Source: Micavibrio_A sp040381535
GTDB lineage: Bacteria > Pseudomonadota > Alphaproteobacteria > Micavibrionales > Micavibrionaceae
NCBI GenBank assembly: GCA_040381535.1
Contig: JBEIHF010000001.1
Span: forward strand, 196,722-260,721
Direction of reading: 5' to 3'
Length of the DNA stretch: 64,000 bases
How positions within the stretch are numbered: the first letter of the stretch is position 1; the number at the start of each line of letters is the position of its first letter. Made by a program: the position numbers and the translations under genes. The notes under the pieces are model-generated. The model saw only the letters and a list, made by a program, of their open reading frames with translations. It ran no database searches and was not told the DNA's origin. Below, piece by piece: positions 62,901 through 64,000 of this stretch.

Positions 62901-64000
62901 GCTCCTGTTGTGCCGGTGTAGGTGTAAACAAAGTTACCATCGCCACGGATTTGCGGAGATGCATCGCTTGTTGTTGGCACTGAAGAAGCAATTGTAAAGG
63001 TGCTGCCGTTGAAGGTTGTGGCATAGGTGCCTGTTCTCGTAGAAGAAAATACATTTACGCCATCGCTCCAGACATCATACGCGTCGATCGCAGGATTATT
63101 ACCCGCCTGCGTGAAGGCCGCGCCGTCGAATGTGTAGGCGCCGAGGCTTCCGACGAGAGCCGCATAAATGTAGGTGCCATCACCCCATAATTCTGTAGCA
63201 AGGCTGCCACCAACTGTGGTTGTGCCTACCTGTGTAAAGGCCGTGCCGTTGAAGGTCCATGCCGCGAGTACGTTGCTTCCGCCCACATAAATGTAGGTGC
63301 CATCACCCCATACGGAATCGGCGCTGGAAACAACTTCCGTATCGACAAGATTGAGATCGGCGCCGTCAAAACTGTAGGCGCGCAGGGTTGTGTTGTTGGC
63401 TATATAAACATAGCCATTATCAGCCCATATATCCTGAATATTGTTGCCGGTCGCGGCAAAATCGATCATGGTTGCGGTCGTTCCGTTAAAGTACCATGCT
63501 TCAATTTGATCGCTGGCTTCGTTTACTACATAAAAGTATGGACCATCACTGGTGAAGCCGGTTACAGAATTTCCAGCGGGACCTGCAAAGCCTGCCAGGC
63601 GCGTGAATGTATTGCCGTTAAAGTCATAAACACCAACAGCATTATCTTCGCTGGCGTAAATATAATAACCATCGGTCCATATCTCTGCGCCATTGGGTAC
63701 AGATATGCTTCCCGCAACCGTAAGCGGAGCGGCTTCGTTCGCGGCGCAGTTCGATGCATTCGGATCAAAATAGGGATCAGCTGGCGGGCTACCGCCGCCG
63801 GAAATTCCTGTCCAGCCCACGCCGGCCGCATCACAAATCTCCAAAGAGGGGGGGCTTGTGGATGTGTTGCGGCGAAGCTGTTGGTCTTTTCCAGCATCGC
63901 AAGATCCCGTGATGCTGTTATCGCCGGGGTCGCCCGGAAGAACCAGGCCTTTTTCCGTCAGGGCAACAGGACCTTGGAAGGTACCGCCGCCGCCGATCTC
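56924..64000 (-). CDS. Giant multi-module surface-type protein, C-terminal part (N-terminus outside window)
   Basis: The frame is open to the window end, so at least 2,359 codons are visible and the start is missing. Residue numbers here begin at the TTG at 63844. In order: a seven-repeat propeller-like array (50-325), a LamG/concanavalin domain (350-565), a seven-repeat RCC1-type array with an inserted domain (585-1105), LamG 2 (1186-1405), a linker with RVGVGTASPAVKMEVAGG and YCDGSTWVALG (1425-1510), LamG 3 (1522-1750), a C-type lectin domain (1755-1910) and a second seven-repeat RCC1-type array (1930-2295). It ends PPQQEF with no membrane anchor or sorting signal. Ligand-binding modules of this kind suggest an adhesin or tail-fibre-like receptor binder; the function is not shown. 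Confidence 0.9.
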   Translation of the reverse strand, partial: EIGGGGTFQGPVALTEKGLVLPGDPGDNSITGSCDAGKDQQLRRNTSTSPPSLEICDAAGVGWTGISGGGSPPADPYFDPNASNCAANEAAPLTVAGSISVPNGAEIWTDGYYIYASEDNAVGVYDFNGNTFTRLAGFAGPAGNSVTGFTSDGPYFYVVNEASDQIEAWYFNGTTATMIDFAATGNNIQDIWADNGYVYIANNTTLRAYSFDGADLNLVDTEVVSSADSVWGDGTYIYVGGSNVLAAWTFNGTAFTQVGTTTVGGSLATELWGDGTYIYAALVGSLGAYTFDGAAFTQAGNNPAIDAYDVWSDGVNVFSSTRTGTYATTFNGSTFTIASSVPTTSDASPQIRGDGNFVYTYTGTTGAYNLTALSGYRCTEPPPRNLVYSSYEEDNVSALTDTLDEGLIAHWPMNEGTGTTVEDVIGTYEGTFLNTPVWNKGPNNDGSLSFDMDDRDGVQITGLMGSQPVGTISLWANIGRSDIGVNPPKQSNLFSIADSVVIATRDLVGVSAYLYQGSGTWLALNSNVALESTGWHYITTTFDDTNNVWRLYIDGVLSASSATAMTLTYTGVGANTFIGRQGNGSANYDYDGGIDDVRMYNRALSPSEVAALYKKVKKESATRDISAISPMHNSYEGLITVGGYTACAIKFDGTPWCWGNDAHEALGNGSGESIEHSPVPVLIPTTRTYYLDGAVSGIAPVGNLYTRQLLIEKNPTNFSNTTAITPGSSNNGYGFTQANVYGKDDGGGPRAYTVTMNFAAANTCIQATVFAARVNSTGTVQGSEVKIGVESLVSSTSMAFTGEANLGAFAFTDRLRIRYNMRNTCNTNQTPTVNLNNFGSVNFSTVTVPELEYPAWTQISTRDESTCGLRADGTAWCWGSDAYGQLGTIFEGTQTTPWPVQSSGARWTKISTGGRHSCGIKENGTLWCWGWDAFGQIGDGAIVNPTSTPGQVGVATDWVDINVGFLTTCGLRADGTAWCWGYGFEGGLGNGTLANPNVPTAVIGGPWSQISHRGHTCAVKTDGSLWCWGGDSQEQLGIAATSTKQLAPVRINNGPWTYVSVGGGHTCAIKPDSTVWCWGSAANYSLGISTTTNSPHPVMVPGSKGTVGLECGTDSSCLMKADRTVLCWGSDTDGQIGNGAVTTGDSPPTPVTGFPGKPAWSWNDAATVITAPIGTNVALNGSYLSSTANNDGFGYTDPGKASLRQISDPSQLLVETTANASAQMSFTNDVNYVPPADYLTGLAARWQFNDGSGTTAADSSGNANTLTLGSGASSRPAWTAGIIDGALDFDGVDDFLTRVSTPSLNMSNALTLMAWIKYDDLTGGRSLIRKSDLATSMQWELGTAWGQMGFKMCTGALATCPPTHDAYIMTPEVTTGPWFLLAVTYDAAANQTKMYINGIEYGFYSTDGDIDNANMVANAAFPIYVGDGSGNGFDGMLDELRIYNVALTPTQIAGIYSYTLGALGFGPKAYTMGVDHVTNNFEIGRDIVPATNWLDAIDPDIAITQTGRVGVGTASPAVKMEVAGGVKIGAESYCAPGRDGAIRYIDGNYEYCDGSTWVALGGAGGGNIINPVGGPTNGLIHHWKMDEDSGGTSIVDSGSAAGTGDFKGRWNGTPATIVSSTGKVDTAIVFADTYVDDMDPITFGPTDSITISVWNRMTETDYGNSRNFILDEYGGPSTSSGYGLNLWNDDLTFTYKDTGGIWRDYSTTSTVYQAGVWRHYAVTYTYSNGGSMQMYVDGQPVAGGWVGGATGNTPPEFGGVGTWISGRNDGPWTGFVHGDMDDLRMYNRALSATEVEQLYACTGGTGICAADCTGLGDQSYNDPVTGHCYYRDDHAAAISFDQSKAECAANGAYLAVIDSLAENAIVFNNLVNGHGINYIGGQADVDGTSGNWTWEGGQLAGLVFSLGSMPQNGLFTNWAGGEPNQSGTACLQMGWDLSGDWDDYGCIADGARNGHICEISASGGGITSSAWKTTRLPSFHKTVSAGWGATFGVRVDGTAWSWGPGFDGVLGNNDNGTQQNTPVAVHSNASNTGWADWVSITPSTYANFNCGLRANSTAWCWGDAFAGNLGDGNYSTDMLRPSAVVGLAYAPPYTDWIQIGGTCGVRANGTALCWGEGSAGQLGNGASIDEQKPVLVSGGYTDWLMVSADGPNVNCGLRADGTLWCWGNGATAGGRLGNGSTNTVSNVPVQVHDLDGAATAPTFFTDWIYVDTGNNHACGLRANGLAYCWGLGTDCKLGDTSCTTRTRPFLVAGGYTDWVYISAGVIHTCGIRANGTAWCWGQGDLGRLGGGSDLDTGVPTQVRDTAGSTFWTDFVTLSAGNEHTCGTRVNGKMYCWGKALDGSPGNGDTGGGPPQQEF
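56960..58057 (-). repeat. Second array of seven RCC1-type repeats
   Basis: The repeats share the core C-x-R-A-N/D-G-T-A-W-C-W-G and lie at residues about 1938, 1996, 2049, 2101, 2163, 2215 and 2270 of the giant protein, spaced 50-60 residues apart. The first repeat lacks the first Cys and has WSWG. Seven copies match a seven-bladed propeller. Confidence 0.8.
58115..58582 (-). other. C-type lectin-like domain
   Basis: Residues about 1755-1910 of the giant protein show GHCYYRDD, the motif EPN (1870-1872), and GDWDDYGC followed by HICEI. EPN is the mannose-type Ca2+-site signature, and the WND position reads WDD. Cys1795 with Cys1905, and Cys1878 with Cys1894, would give the two canonical disulfides. 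Confidence 0.75.
58595..59281 (-). other. LamG-like domain 3
   Basis: Residues about 1522-1750 show GLIHHWKMDEDSG, RHYAVTYTYSNGGSMQMYVDG and the closing DDLRMYNRALSATEVEQLY, typical of bacterial LamG/concanavalin modules. Confidence 0.75.
59630..60289 (-). other. LamG-like domain 2
   Basis: Residues about 1186-1405 show LAARWQFNDGSGTTAADSSG, MYINGIEYGFYS and the closing DELRIYNVALTPTQIAGIY. It starts 80 residues after the first RCC1-type array. Confidence 0.75.
60530..62092 (-). repeat. First array of seven RCC1-type repeats, split by an inserted domain
   Basis: One repeat (ACAIKFDGTPWCWG, residue about 594) precedes an insert of about 170 residues, and six more follow from about 814 to 1080. 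In all, seven repeats share C-x-x-K/R-x-D/N-G-T-x-W-C-W-G. The insert has no recognised fold beyond a beta-rich pattern. Confidence 0.8.
62150..62797 (-). other. LamG-like domain 1
   Basis: Residues about 350-565 show GLIAHWPMNEGTGTTVED, WRLYIDGVLSASSA and DDVRMYNRALSPSEVAALY, with a polar tail after it. Confidence 0.75.
62870..63697 (-). repeat. Seven-fold repeat array of about 40 residues each
   Basis: The repeats share the pattern W-x-D/G-D-G-x-Y-I-Y followed by Y/W-x-F-D/N-G-x-x-F-T. The W/DG turns are at about residues 55, 97, 140, 179, 220, 259 and 300. The seventh repeat is the most degenerate. The pattern is consistent with a WD/NHL-type propeller, but not with a named family. Confidence 0.7.

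Noticed and set aside
1..64000. Search by eye for CRISPR arrays, insertion sequences, tRNA and rRNA genes
   Set aside because: No regularly spaced repeats, transposase motifs, tRNA T-arm patterns or rRNA stretches were seen.

Overview
This window is the neighbourhood of a chromosomal replication origin in an alphaproteobacterium. The evidence is the block hemE-hemH-hemJ-rho, mnmE, mnmG-rsmG-parA-parB, holA-lptE-leuS-DUF3576 on one strand, facing PPSR-aroE-coaE-dnaQ on the other, as around Caulobacter Cori. Four parS-like 16-mers lie between the parA start and mnmG, and a fifth lies inside mnmE. Families typical of Alphaproteobacteria (DUF3576, DUF6489, a LOG-type Rossmann protein) agree with this. 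A Micavibrio-like or Rhodospirillales-like lineage is my guess only. I recognise no rRNA, tRNA, CRISPR array or insertion sequence.

Layout. 1-5.9 kb: a UvrD/PcrA helicase cut by the window edge, the mntR/mntH manganese pair with tandem operators, a GGDEF protein and a LOG protein. 6-8.2 kb: a phospholipid operon (psd, pssA, a second CDP-alcohol transferase). 8.2-11.3 kb: unrecognised proteins, a SET-domain protein and a HIT protein. 11.3-16.9 kb: hisA-hisF-hisE facing cysK-cysE, a GNAT protein, hisH and terC. 16.9-19 kb: small orphan genes, one of them beside a frameshifted copy of itself. 19-23.4 kb: parB-parA-rsmG-mnmG with parS sites. 23.4-34 kb: holA-lptE and leuS-DUF1543-DUF3576, interrupted by an aminotransferase and by a three-gene acetyltransferase/ATP-grasp cassette. 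34-41.7 kb: porin, YggS, a transcription factor, Smr, orphans, mnmE and DUF6489. 41.7-47.7 kb: a membrane-anchored DnaJ-type zinc-finger protein, orphans, rho and an exported ClpP-like protease. 47.7-50.3 kb: hemE-hemH-hemJ, the last steps to haem. 50.3-50.6 kb: AT-rich, gene-free candidate oriC. 50.6-53.9 kb: three orphan genes, two of them tandem paralogs. 54-56.9 kb: PPSR-aroE-coaE-dnaQ with overlapping ends. 56.9-64 kb: the C-terminal 2,359 codons of a giant surface-type protein.

The most unusual items are these. The giant protein contains three separate arrays of seven propeller-type repeats plus LamG and C-type lectin modules. The GNAT / FemAB-like / RimK-type ATP-grasp operon is inserted in a normally conserved housekeeping order. 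The ClpP-like protein has an intact Ser-His-Asp triad behind a membrane anchor. The DnaJ-type zinc-finger protein lacks a J domain and ends in transmembrane helices. All functions are inferred by reading motifs; no database search was run.
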